Source: Sulfurimonas sp. (GTDB taxonomy: Bacteria; Campylobacterota; Campylobacteria; Campylobacterales; Sulfurimonadaceae). Taken from it: a stretch of 24,507 bases of DNA. Positions within the stretch are counted from its first letter, which is position 1. Every line of letters starts with the position of its first letter. Made by a program: the position numbers and the translations under genes. The notes beneath the pieces were generated by a model that was not told where the DNA came from, ran no database searches, and saw only the letters and a program-made list of their open reading frames with translations. Shown here piece by piece: positions 14,461 through 22,589 of this stretch. The DNA lies in assembly GCF_023229105.1 (NCBI RefSeq), contig NZ_JALNZY010000026.1, positions 1 to 24,507 of the forward strand. The letters are read 5' to 3'.

Positions 14461-14932
14461 ATTTATAATACCTTCCTACACACTCTAAAATATCTACTCT
14501 TATAACAGCGGTTGTATTTATCATCTTAAGAGGCATCTCTTTAGCTGCTAGATGAGGTGTGAATTTTTCTATGATTTTAGATAGTGCAATTTTTTTCTCA
14601 TCAAAATCAGTAACGATTGAAGCCGTGCCGTTAGCGATAATGCTGTTGAATTCTGTATTTACATCACAAGGATTTTCAACACCTTCATGTAGCAATGAGA
14701 GCATTTCATCTATCTCAAAACAGACATTTTGGTTAAACACAATGTTGTCAATTTTTTTGCCCTTTGGTAAGCCATGCATATATATTTTATTCTCAAAATA
14801 TACAAAATGCATAGGTAGTACATAAGGAAAACCATCTTGAGAAAAAGTCCCAAGCCGTCCAACTTCAGCTCGCAAAAACAGCTCCTCTATCTGCTCTTTG
14901 CTTAAGAGATGTGTTTTAGTTCTATGTCTCAT
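14459..14932 (-). CDS. Pyridoxamine 5'-phosphate oxidase-fold flavoprotein (NimA-like)
   Basis: A 157-residue split-barrel protein of the PNPOx-like family. 'LSKEQIEELFLRAEVGRLGTFSQDGFPYVLPMHFVYFENKIYMHGLPKGKKIDNI' is the characteristic FMN-binding opening, followed by 'NVCFEID' and, further on, 'EFNSIIANGTASIVTD'. This branch (annotated as pyridoxamine oxidase family or nitroimidazole-resistance related) binds FMN or possibly haem or F420 and usually has an unknown reductase or sensing role, not PLP synthesis. An AAGGGGC ribosome site precedes the ATG, and a TTGACT-18-TATAAT promoter lies just upstream. Confidence 0.85.
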   Translation of the reverse strand: MRHRTKTHLLSKEQIEELFLRAEVGRLGTFSQDGFPYVLPMHFVYFENKIYMHGLPKGKKIDNIVFNQNVCFEIDEMLSLLHEGVENPCDVNTEFNSIIANGTASIVTDFDEKKIALSKIIEKFTPHLAAKEMPLKMINTTAVIRVDILECVGRYYK

Positions 14933-14964
14933 GTTTGCCCCTTTTAAATATATAATGTAGCGTT

Positions 14965-14994
14965 ATTATAGAGTAGTAATATAAGTGAAGTCAA
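14965..14994 (-). promoter_or_regulatory. Sigma70-type promoter for the PNPOx-like gene
   Basis: Reading the minus strand, TTGACT (14994-14989), an 18-nt spacer and TATAAT (14970-14965) precede the ATG at 14932 by a suitable distance. Confidence 0.6.
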
Positions 14995-15032
14995 TCCAAA
15001 AATTGCTTATAAATGTCTTTATCTCAGATTTT

Positions 15033-15356
15033 TTATAAATTGTTCTCTTTTAAGATTTGTAAAATTTTATCATCACTGATATTTTCTAGCTCACTTTTAG
15101 TATAAATTTCAAGTAGATATATTATGTTTTTGATTTTTTTATAATAAACTACCCTAAAACCGCCTCTTTTACCTGTAGGGATTGAGGAGTTTGCAACCCT
15201 TATTTTATAGCAACTATTTCCAAGCTCCACACCATCTATACTGCTTTGTAATTCATCTTGAAGTAATATCAAATCATTTTTAATGAGTTTATACTTCTTG
15301 CTTAGTTTTTTAACTGATTTTGCAAATTGTGGTGTAGCAATAATGCTATAGTTCAT
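15033..15356 (-). CDS. RelE/ParE-family toxin
   Basis: A 107-residue toxin of the RelE/ParE fold: 'YSIIATPQFAKSVKKLSKKYKLIKNDLILLQDEL' forms the N-terminal strand and helical hairpin, and 'YKIRVANSSIPTGKRGGFRVVYYKKIKNIIYLLEIYTKSELENIS' the basic beta-sheet with the typical R-V-A-N-x-S and GGFR-V-x-Y pattern. Such toxins either cut mRNA on the ribosome or poison gyrase; I cannot say which. It overlaps the antitoxin gene by 11 nt and ends about 100 nt before the PNPOx-like start. Confidence 0.88.
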   Translation of the reverse strand: MNYSIIATPQFAKSVKKLSKKYKLIKNDLILLQDELQSSIDGVELGNSCYKIRVANSSIPTGKRGGFRVVYYKKIKNIIYLLEIYTKSELENISDDKILQILKENNL

Positions 15357-15597
15357 CTATAAGACTTTGCAAAGTTTGTTGGTTAGCTGAATTATCTTTC
15401 ATCTCTTTGCAAGAAGTATCTAGATTTTTATAAAACTCTTTTGCTTTTTGTTCACTTATAAACACTTTGATAGACTCTGTAATAATATCACTACGGTTAA
15501 GAGTGTACTCTTGTGTAAGTTTATCAATCTCTTCTATTAGGTATCTTGGCAACCTAAGTCCAACTTGCTGTTTTTCTAATTGTGATAATGTGTACAT
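15346..15597 (-). CDS. Ribbon-helix-helix antitoxin
   Basis: An 83-residue antitoxin. 'QQVGLRLPRYLIEEIDKLTQEYTLNRSDIITESIKVFIS' is a ribbon-helix-helix DNA-binding domain (strand, helix, 'NRSDII' turn, helix). The acidic/polar C-terminus 'SCKEMKDNSANQQTLQSLIDEL' would wrap the toxin. AGGATG precedes the ATG. It comes first in a two-gene operon with the RelE/ParE toxin and should repress its own promoter at the palindrome 15616-15633. Confidence 0.88.
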   Translation of the reverse strand: MYTLSQLEKQQVGLRLPRYLIEEIDKLTQEYTLNRSDIITESIKVFISEQKAKEFYKNLDTSCKEMKDNSANQQTLQSLIDEL

Positions 15598-15615
15598 GTT
15601 TACATCCTATCTTTT

Positions 15616-15654
15616 TATATAATATATTATATACTATTTATATAACAGTGTCAA
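15616..15654 (-). promoter_or_regulatory. Consensus promoter and palindromic operator of the toxin-antitoxin operon
   Basis: On the minus strand TTGACA (15654-15649), a 17-nt spacer and TATAAT (15631-15626) form a perfect sigma70 consensus. A perfect 18-bp palindrome TATATAATATATTATATA (15616-15633) covers the -10 box, fitting autorepression by the RHH antitoxin. Confidence 0.8.
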
Positions 15655-15780
15655 ACTTTGCTCATAAAACAGAGTCTAAGAGACAACACTGTTGTAAATC
15701 TTTCGTTTTACTGTTTTATATATGAGATTATTTAGATACCATTTAACAGTTAAATAAAATAGAACAAAAAGAAAAACTAT

Positions 15781-17469
15781 ATGAGATTAATAATACTGTT
15801 TTTATCACTTATTTCACTCTCATTTGCGCAGCCAATTGTAAATATAGACTCAGATAGGTTTAGCATTACAGATTTTGAACTGAGCTATTTTATTGACAAT
15901 GCGAGTGAACTGAAATTTGAAGATATTAAATCCATCAAATTTGAAAAAGGCAAAAACAAAGACTCTTTGGGCGTTAAAGTCAAAGATGTTTGGATAAAAA
16001 TAAAACTTTTTAATGCAACTAAAGAACAACAAACTCTTTTTTTACATCAAGACTTAGCGTATAAATATACAAGTATCGAATACTTTGAAGTAGATGCTAC
16101 TGAAAAGCTTATAAAAAAAGAGACAATTTCTCCATATGGTCCACAAGCTAAAGAGCAACTAAATGGTGCAGATGCTATATTTGAGTTTACTCTTAAGCCA
16201 GATGAGTACAAGACAATATATGTACATCAAAAAACTCCCGCCTACCATTTTTACAACTTTTTAATATTTTCCCAGAAAGAATCTGTTAGATATTTAATAT
16301 ATGAAAAAGTAGATGCCGTATTAATCTCTGGGCTTCTTTTGGCTTTGGCCCTATACAATTTACTTATCTTTATCTCTTCAAGGTATAAAGAGTATTTGTA
16401 CTACTTCTTATATCTTATATCTTCAACTCTGTGGATATTTTATGTCTATGGTTCACTGGCACACTATTTTCAAATATATGGGGATACTCCTGCAAGATTT
16501 AGCTTTGGCATAATGTTAGCTCCCGTTTTTTTAGCACTATTTATTCAAACTATTTTTAAAACAAAAGAAAAATATAAATTTGAGCATAAACTATTATCTA
16601 GCGTTATAGTTGTTTCACTATCAAATTTTATGTATGGAATCATAGATTTTACTAGCGCCTTAGAGATTTTGTTTTTATCTCTTAGTTATGCTCTTATCAT
16701 TTTTATGTGGATTGCTATTAGCCTCTACATAAGAGGCGATAAGCTCATAAAAATATTTCTGTTTGCTCATACGTTTTACTTGATTTTTAGTATTTATGCT
16801 CTTATGTATTTTATAGGTTTTGCGGATTCTAACTATATATCGTCCCATGGTACAAGCATTGGACTTATTATCGAGGCACTACTACTCTCTTATTTAGTGG
16901 CATATAAATTTAAAATGATGGAAGAGGAAAAAGAGGAAGAAAAGCTCAAACAGATAGAGTTAAAACTCTTAGCATCAACTGACCCCATGACTAAGCTATA
17001 CAATAGAAGATATTTCACTGAGATATCAGAAAAAGTGCTAGATATCTCTAAAAGAGAGAAGAAACACTTATCTATTCTTATGATTGACATTGATAGGTTT
17101 AAAAATGTAAACGATACTTATGGGCACCAATTTGGTGATGAAGTGCTGATTAATTTATCGCGACTTCTTCTTGATACTCAAAGAAAAAGTGATATAGTTT
17201 GCAGATACGGAGGCGAAGAGTTTGTCATATTACTGCCAAATACTGCACTCGAAGATGCTACCAATTTAGCCGAGAAGTTACGAAAACTAGTAGAATCATT
17301 GACTCTCATCTCTCCACTAAATGAAGATTTTAACTTTACAGTAAGTATAGGCGTGGCTCAAATATATGTAGAAAAGGAAGCAGATCTAGAGTTAGCTATA
17401 AAAAGAGCCGATGATGCTCTTTATGTTGCAAAAAACAGCGGTAGAAACAGAGTTAGTGCTAAAAGCTAA
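15781..17469 (+). CDS. 7TMR-DISM diguanylate cyclase (GGDEF)
   Basis: A 562-residue membrane receptor that should make c-di-GMP. In order: a signal peptide (MRLIILFLSLISLSFA), a periplasmic 7TMR-DISMED2 ligand-binding domain (~20-170), seven transmembrane helices (~177-375), a short charged coiled linker ('MMEEEKEEEKLKQIELK'), and a GGDEF domain with 'DPMTKLYNRR', 'DIDRFKNVNDTYGH' and the active-site GGEEF at 477-481. RKSD at 468-471, five residues before it, is an intact inhibitory I-site (RxxD), so product feedback is expected. The ligand is unknown; this class often senses carbohydrates or small metabolites. The ribosome site is weak (A-rich). It converges on putP with 3 nt between the stops. 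Confidence 0.95.
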   Translation: MRLIILFLSLISLSFAQPIVNIDSDRFSITDFELSYFIDNASELKFEDIKSIKFEKGKNKDSLGVKVKDVWIKIKLFNATKEQQTLFLHQDLAYKYTSIEYFEVDATEKLIKKETISPYGPQAKEQLNGADAIFEFTLKPDEYKTIYVHQKTPAYHFYNFLIFSQKESVRYLIYEKVDAVLISGLLLALALYNLLIFISSRYKEYLYYFLYLISSTLWIFYVYGSLAHYFQIYGDTPARFSFGIMLAPVFLALFIQTIFKTKEKYKFEHKLLSSVIVVSLSNFMYGIIDFTSALEILFLSLSYALIIFMWIAISLYIRGDKLIKIFLFAHTFYLIFSIYALMYFIGFADSNYISSHGTSIGLIIEALLLSYLVAYKFKMMEEEKEEEKLKQIELKLLASTDPMTKLYNRRYFTEISEKVLDISKREKKHLSILMIDIDRFKNVNDTYGHQFGDEVLINLSRLLLDTQRKSDIVCRYGGEEFVILLPNTALEDATNLAEKLRKLVESLTLISPLNEDFNFTVSIGVAQIYVEKEADLELAIKRADDALYVAKNSGRNRVSAKS

Positions 17470-17472
17470 CTT

Positions 17473-18942
17473 CTACCCTCTTAGTTTTTCTTGAACCGCT
17501 TGAAATATCTCTTTAGACTCATCCGAAGCACTCTCACCAACTCTACTAAAGAGTAAAATAGCAATCCACGCAAAGATAAATCCGGGTAAAAGCTCATATA
17601 AATCAAATATACCACCCTCTAAATTTTTGTAGATGATAACAGTTAAAGAACCAACTATCATCCCCGCTATTGCTCCTGTTCTTGTTATGTTTTGGTTATA
17701 AAGAGATAAGATTATAAGTGGCCCAAAAGCTGCACCAAAACCAGCCCAAGCGTAAGATACAAGCTGCAAGACACTCGAATTTTCATCTGTTGAGATATAC
17801 CAAGCAACGAGAGCAATAGCAATAACAGTAGCACGACCAACCCAAACAAGCTCTTTGTCACTTGCGTCTTCTCTAAGAATGGCGTGATAAATATCTCTTG
17901 TTAAAACAGAAGAGGAGACTAGAAGTTGAGAATCAATTGTGCTCATAATAGCAGCTAATATTGCAGCGAGTAAGAATCCTGCAATCCAAGGGTTAAAAAG
18001 TAGCTGAGAGAGAGTTATAAAAATCTTCTCACTATCTTGCAAGTCAACACCATTTGCTATAACATAAACAAAACCAAAAAAACCAACAGCTAAAGAGCCA
18101 AGAATTGAGAGCCCCATCCATGTCATTCCTATTGCTTTTGCACGAGGAATTTCACTCTCATCTCTAATGGACATAAAACGCACTAAGATGTGAGGCTGAC
18201 CAAAATATCCAAGTCCCCAAGCAAGAAGCGAGATGATGCCAACAAGTGAGCTTCCACTTAAGATATCAAGCATCTTTGCATCGTGAAGTGTAATAACTCT
18301 TATAGCTTCACTCACTCCGCCGATATCATATAAAACTACCGCAGGTGTGATAACAAGAGCTAACATCATAAGAATACCTTGAAAAAAATCCGTCCAGCTA
18401 ACAGCGTTGTAACCGCCTAGAAATGTGTATGAGACAATGATAAAACTACCCACTATCAGAGCGGTCGAATACTCTAAATTGAAGGTAGCTTCAAAAAGTT
18501 TAGCGCCGCCTACAAGCCCTGAAGAGGTATATAGGGTGTAAAAAACCAAAATAACAATAGCAGTAATAATTCTTAGAGTATTTTTATTATCTTTAAATCT
18601 GTTGGAGAAATAATCAGGAATAGTAATAGAGTCATTAAGAAAGTGAGTGTAAACACGAAGAGGTTTTGCAACAAAGTGCCAGTTCAAATATGCCCCTATA
18701 AAAAGCCCAACAGCAATCCAACTACCAACTAAACCATCACTATACATCATCCCCGGAAGTCCTAAAAGTAACCATCCGCTCATATCTGATGCACCAGCAC
18801 TCAGTGCTGTAACTCCTGGCCCTAAACCTCTTCCGCCTAATATATAATCACTCAAATCATCAGTTTTAAAATAAAAATAAAACCCAATACCTAGCATCGC
18901 TACCATATAAAGAGAAAATGAAATTAAAAGTGGTGCTTGCAT
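17473..18942 (-). CDS. putP: Sodium/proline symporter
   Basis: A 489-residue inner-membrane transporter of the SSS family, probably with 13 helices. 'ALSAGASDMSGWLLLGLPG' in the second helix matches PutP, with D53 and S55 at the positions of E. coli D55 and S57 (sodium and proline binding). 'IMSTIDSQLLVSSSVLTRDIY' in helix 9 carries the second sodium site. It takes up proline for osmoprotection or as carbon and nitrogen source. AAGGAT precedes the ATG. No putA neighbour is visible. The 209-nt stretch 18943-19151 upstream shows no gene; a TATAAC box may serve as its promoter. Confidence 0.92.
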   Translation of the reverse strand: MQAPLLISFSLYMVAMLGIGFYFYFKTDDLSDYILGGRGLGPGVTALSAGASDMSGWLLLGLPGMMYSDGLVGSWIAVGLFIGAYLNWHFVAKPLRVYTHFLNDSITIPDYFSNRFKDNKNTLRIITAIVILVFYTLYTSSGLVGGAKLFEATFNLEYSTALIVGSFIIVSYTFLGGYNAVSWTDFFQGILMMLALVITPAVVLYDIGGVSEAIRVITLHDAKMLDILSGSSLVGIISLLAWGLGYFGQPHILVRFMSIRDESEIPRAKAIGMTWMGLSILGSLAVGFFGFVYVIANGVDLQDSEKIFITLSQLLFNPWIAGFLLAAILAAIMSTIDSQLLVSSSVLTRDIYHAILREDASDKELVWVGRATVIAIALVAWYISTDENSSVLQLVSYAWAGFGAAFGPLIILSLYNQNITRTGAIAGMIVGSLTVIIYKNLEGGIFDLYELLPGFIFAWIAILLFSRVGESASDESKEIFQAVQEKLRG

Positions 18943-19151
18943 CTACTTATCCTTCTTGTTTTTTAAACTTTTTAGTCCTAAATTTCCATCTTGGGTGTAA
19001 CTAGGAAGTTATAAGCCATTTTTTTAGATGCACATTTAGTGAACTCTAGAGATGGAAAAAAAGCAGTAAAGATATTACGCTTTTAGTCTATAGTTTAGCA
19101 CCTTAATAACTAATAATATTGCATAATTTAGTGCAGAAAACAGAGTTAATA

Positions 19152-20494
19152 CTATCTAATTCCAAAATACCATGATGCAATAGAGAAGTAGATTAGCACA
19201 CCGCTAATGTCTGCTATGGAGGTAATAAGTGGAGCACTTGCTGTTGCTGGGTCAAGGCGAAGTTTTGTAAATATAAATGGCAAAAGTAGCCCTATAAGGC
19301 TTCCTGTTAAAACCACTATAACCATAGTTAAACACACTACGATCATAATCTCAGGAGCTCTAAAACTAGCCACAAGTCCAACTGCCAATGCCATCGTGAT
19401 GCCGAGTAACAATGCTACGCCTATCTCTTTTGCTATGAGTTTGTACCAGTCGGTTAGTTTAACATCTCCAATCGCTAAAGAGCGAATCATTAGCGTCGCC
19501 GATTGTGAACCTGCATTTCCTCCACTATCTATAAGAAGCGGTAAAAAGAAAACCAAGGCGACCATGGATTGGATGAGAGTTTCAAAATTAGCAAGTGCTG
19601 CACCTGAAAAAATATTCATAAAAACAAGTGCAACAAGCCAACCTATGCGTTTTTTATAAAGGTTAAATACATGCTCTTTGAGTGGGTTGCTAATCGCTTT
19701 TGAAAAGAACCAAATTTATGGAAGTCTTCGGTTGATTCCTCTTCTATAACATCCATGATATCATCGATGGAAACTATCCCTACAAGCACGCCATCAGCAC
19801 TTAAAACAGGAAGTGCGACTCTATCGTAATCTTGAAAGGTTGCGATAGCTTTTTCTTGATCATCCATCGCATTAAGAGCAATAAAACGGTAATCAAGCAA
19901 CTCTGCGATTTTTTGCGTTGGCGAGGCGAGGATGAGCTCTTTAATGCGTAGATCATCTATGAGTTTTTTCTTCTCATCCACAACATAAATCACATTTAAG
20001 GTCTCAGAATCTTTTCCATATTTTCGTATATGTGCAAACGCTTCTTCCACCGTGTTTTGTGGCTTTATCGCAACATATTGAGGTGTCATTAAACGCCCGA
20101 TACTATCCTCTGGATATTTAAGAAGTTGTATCGCTATAGTTTGCTGTTTTGGAGAAAGAGAGTTGATAAGTTTTTGCGCTATCTCTTGTGGAAGCTCCTC
20201 GAAAAATGCGGTTCTATCATCTGGATCCATGTCATTTAGTAAGATGGAGAGCTTATGACTGTTTTTTGCTAGTTTTTTGATAATTTCATGCTGTTTTTCA
20301 TAAGAAAGAAGAGAGAAAACCTCTTTTGTTTGTGTTTTATTTAAAAGCCTAAAGAGAATTATTTCACTATCATCCTTTCTCTCTTCGATAAGGTTTGCAA
20401 GTTTAAAAGAATCGTACTCTGCAAGTAATCGTCTGAGCTTGTACCACTCTTTACTGAGTAGAAGTTCATGAAGAGTTACTTTTAAGTGTTCCAT
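19152..20494 (-). pseudogene. mgtE: Magnesium transporter MgtE, broken by a one-base frameshift
   Basis: The 5' part (20494-19643) encodes the cytoplasmic N domain and both CBS domains ('GRLMTPQYVAIKPQNTVEEAF', 'RVALPVLSADGVLVGIVSIDDIMDVIEEE') that gate the channel by intracellular Mg2+. The 3' part, reading to 19152, encodes the membrane domain with 'LIDSGGNAGSQSATLMIRSLA' and 'LDPATASAPLITSIADISGV', which line the Mg2+ pore. Reading the -1 frame restores 'KAISNPLKEHVFNLYKKRIGWLVALVF' and joins the two into about 447 residues, the normal MgtE length. The shift maps to a run of four T at 19698-19701 (plus strand); one more base would repair it. The 3' part has no ribosome site of its own. A strong GGGGGAGG site precedes the ATG. 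It is a recent lesion, a sequencing error, or a rare slip site. Confidence 0.88.
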
Positions 20495-20580
20495 AATGCC
20501 TCCCCCTTTAAAAAATAATTGAAGTTTATGATTTTATCCTAAAAACAGAAGTAAGCGCATATTTTGTAGATGATGGTAAT

Positions 20581-20608
20581 TTTGCTTACTATCTGACATA
20601 GTAGCAAA
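20581..20608 (+). promoter_or_regulatory. Inverted repeat between mgtE and nuoA
   Basis: TTTGC (20581-20585) and TACTAT (20587-20592) pair with ATAGTA (20598-20603) and GCAAA (20604-20608): 11 pairs, one bulged T, loop CTGAC. It lies in the mgtE leader. No M-box is recognised. The rest of the 20495-20894 gap holds promoter-like boxes at 20660-20668 and 20786-20794. Confidence 0.35.
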
Positions 20609-20785
20609 TGCAAGTCTTTTAAGCGCTCCTTATGAAAGAGTGTTGCAAATTATAGGGTTTGCTATAATTTTCTCTTATTTATGTTTCTAATTTACACATT
20701 GCATAGAAAAGCTCAAAAATAGTGTAGTATTTCGTAACACAGACTCCCTCAAATAGCACCTTAATGTTTTATTTAATACTCTTTT

Positions 20786-20794
20786 TGCTACAAT
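20786..20794 (+). promoter_or_regulatory. Probable nuo operon promoter (extended -10)
   Basis: TGCTACAAT after a T-run is the extended -10 form usual in Campylobacterota, where -35 boxes are weak. Another, TGCTATAAT, lies at 20660-20668. The nearer one gives a leader of about 95 nt before nuoA. Confidence 0.45.
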
Positions 20795-20894
20795 CCAGCC
20801 AACTGTTTTTTCTAAAAATATGTGAAAATATTCAAGTCAAACGACTTATGTTTTTATGCGTTTTAAAACAATAACAATAACAAAGGTAGGTTAT

Positions 20895-21284
20895 ATGGAG
20901 CATATAGTGACTTCAAATCCGTATTTTGGGGTATTTGTACTTTTCCTTTTAACATTCGGTGCATTTATAACGACGACGATTATAGCTCGTATGGCGAGTC
21001 GTGCATTAGCTGCTAAAAATAGTGAAAAAATTAAACTCTCAGTCTATGAGTGTGGACCTGAGATTACAAAACAGCCAAATAGAATCTCTCCGCAGTTTTA
21101 TCTATTTGCACTGCTTTTTTTACTATTTGATGTAGAGATAGTCTTCATGTTCCCATGGGCGGTTGATTTTAAACTACTCGGTTGGTTTGGTTTTGCCGAA
21201 ATGTTAATGTTTATACTGCTCTTAACAATAGGTTTTATTTATGCATGGAAAAAAGGAGCGCTTGAATGGCACAACATAAAATAA
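20895..21284 (+). CDS. nuoA: NADH-quinone oxidoreductase-type complex I subunit A
   Basis: A 129-residue membrane subunit with three transmembrane helices. 'YECGPEITKQPNRISPQFYLFALLFLLFDVEIVFMFPWAV' is the NuoA signature, with the conserved cysteine of the TMH1-2 loop near the quinone site and the 'FDVE' acidic pair. Start ATG 20895 follows AAAGGTAGG; an in-frame ATG at 20856 has no ribosome site. NuoA sits at the junction of membrane and peripheral arms. It overlaps nuoB by 19 nt and begins the operon. Confidence 0.95.
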   Translation: MEHIVTSNPYFGVFVLFLLTFGAFITTTIIARMASRALAAKNSEKIKLSVYECGPEITKQPNRISPQFYLFALLFLLFDVEIVFMFPWAVDFKLLGWFGFAEMLMFILLLTIGFIYAWKKGALEWHNIK

Positions 21285-21775
21285 ATTATACGCAAAACGG
21301 CGGCTTGCCGGTTGCACTTACAAGTATAGATAAAATCGTAAATTGGGGACGTTCAAACTCCATTTGGGCGCTTACATACGGACTTGCATGTTGTGGTATA
21401 GAGATGATGGCATCAGGGGCTTCAAGATATGACTTTGATAGATTTGGAACAATCTTTAGAGCATCTCCTCGTCAAGCAGACGTTATGATAGTAGCGGGAA
21501 CACTTACGAAAAAACATGCAGAGTTTATCAAAAGACTCTACGATCAGATGGCTGAGCCGAAATGGGTTATCTCAATGGGTTCATGCGCAAATACGGGTGG
21601 AATGTTTAACACTTACGCTACTGTTCAAGGGGTTGATAGGATTATTCCGGTTGACTTATATCTTCCAGGCTGTGCTCCACGTCCCGAGACGCTTCAGTAC
21701 GGCGTGATGCTGCTGCAGAAAAAGATTCGTGCCAATAAAGCTTCAAGAGCGCAAACTGATAAAAGGTTGATGTAA
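21266..21775 (+). CDS. nuoB: Complex I subunit B (N2 iron-sulphur cluster)
   Basis: A 169-residue peripheral subunit that holds cluster N2, the last electron carrier before quinone. The tandem cysteines C42-C43 ('GLACCGIEMM') with C107 ('GSCANTGG') and C136 ('PGCAPRPE') supply its four ligands. AAGGAG at 21253-21258, inside nuoA, precedes the ATG by 7 nt. Its stop overlaps the nuoC start (TAATG). Confidence 0.98.
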   Translation: MAQHKINYTQNGGLPVALTSIDKIVNWGRSNSIWALTYGLACCGIEMMASGASRYDFDRFGTIFRASPRQADVMIVAGTLTKKHAEFIKRLYDQMAEPKWVISMGSCANTGGMFNTYATVQGVDRIIPVDLYLPGCAPRPETLQYGVMLLQKKIRANKASRAQTDKRLM

Positions 21776-22581
21776 TGAGAGCTTATAAACCTAAAGATAA
21801 TGTACAAGCAAAAGCGTACTATACGGATAGATTTTATGTTTCCCCACAAGTGCCCAAAAGTCATGTTGAGAGCGATGAGGTTTTCGCACGTGATTTAGAG
21901 GCTATAAAAGCAAAATTTGATGTTCTTGATGCCTATATTCAAGTAGGACAGATGGTTGTTTTTATCAATCCGTCTGATAATTATAAAGTTTTAGAGCTCT
22001 TAAGAGATGAGCTTGAGTACACACAACTCTCCGAAATGAGCGCTATCGACTGGCTTGCAGATAGAGGCGGTTTTGAGATTTTTTATCAGATGCTAAGCAT
22101 GAATAAACGTAAGCGTCTTCGTATAAAGATGTTTATAAATAAAGGCGAAGCTGTAAACAGCGTTGAAAAGCTGTTCCGCTCTGCTGATTGGTCTGAACGT
22201 GAGATGTTTGACATGTTTGGCATTGAAGCAAATGGACACCCTTTTATGAAAAGAATCCTTATGCCTTATGATTGGCAAGGTCATCCGCTTTTAAAAACTT
22301 ATCCTCTTCAAGGCGATGAGTTTGCGGCATGGTATGAAGTTGACAAGATTTACGGAAAAGAAGCGCGCGATATTATCGGACCTGAACTTCGAGATAGCGC
22401 AAAAGTGGACCGTTATGATAGCGAGAGATTTGCACGTCTTGGGCATGAAGTGCCAAAAGGGACGAAAATAACGGGCAACGAACCTAAAGTAGTTCAAAAC
22501 TACCAAGAAGAGGGTGGCGTGTTTATGGTGAAAAAATTTGATAAAAAAGATTCGGTCGTTATAGACGATCCTCAAAGATAG
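21775..22581 (+). CDS. nuoC: Complex I subunit C (30-kDa subunit)
   Basis: A 268-residue peripheral subunit. 'SADWSEREMFDMFGIEANGHPFMKRILMPYDWQGHPLLKTYPL' is the diagnostic 30-kDa signature. N- and C-terminal extensions are present; the C-terminal tail (~200-268) is charged and family-specific. It is separate from NuoD, unlike the NuoCD fusion in E. coli. It starts on the last base of the nuoB stop. Confidence 0.95.
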   Translation: MRAYKPKDNVQAKAYYTDRFYVSPQVPKSHVESDEVFARDLEAIKAKFDVLDAYIQVGQMVVFINPSDNYKVLELLRDELEYTQLSEMSAIDWLADRGGFEIFYQMLSMNKRKRLRIKMFINKGEAVNSVEKLFRSADWSEREMFDMFGIEANGHPFMKRILMPYDWQGHPLLKTYPLQGDEFAAWYEVDKIYGKEARDIIGPELRDSAKVDRYDSERFARLGHEVPKGTKITGNEPKVVQNYQEEGGVFMVKKFDKKDSVVIDDPQR

Positions 22582-22589
22582 GTAGTAAT

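Noticed and set aside
19207..19659. 150-codon plus-strand frame across mgtE
   Set aside because: It is antisense to the conserved pore domain; composition is that of a shadow frame.
19698..19701. Programmed -1 frameshifting or phase variation in mgtE
   Set aside because: The site is only four identical bases without a slippery heptamer or a long homopolymer; a plain deletion or sequence error is simpler.
20495..20894. M-box magnesium riboswitch upstream of mgtE
   Set aside because: Only a short bulged hairpin is visible; none of the M-box conserved elements was recognised.
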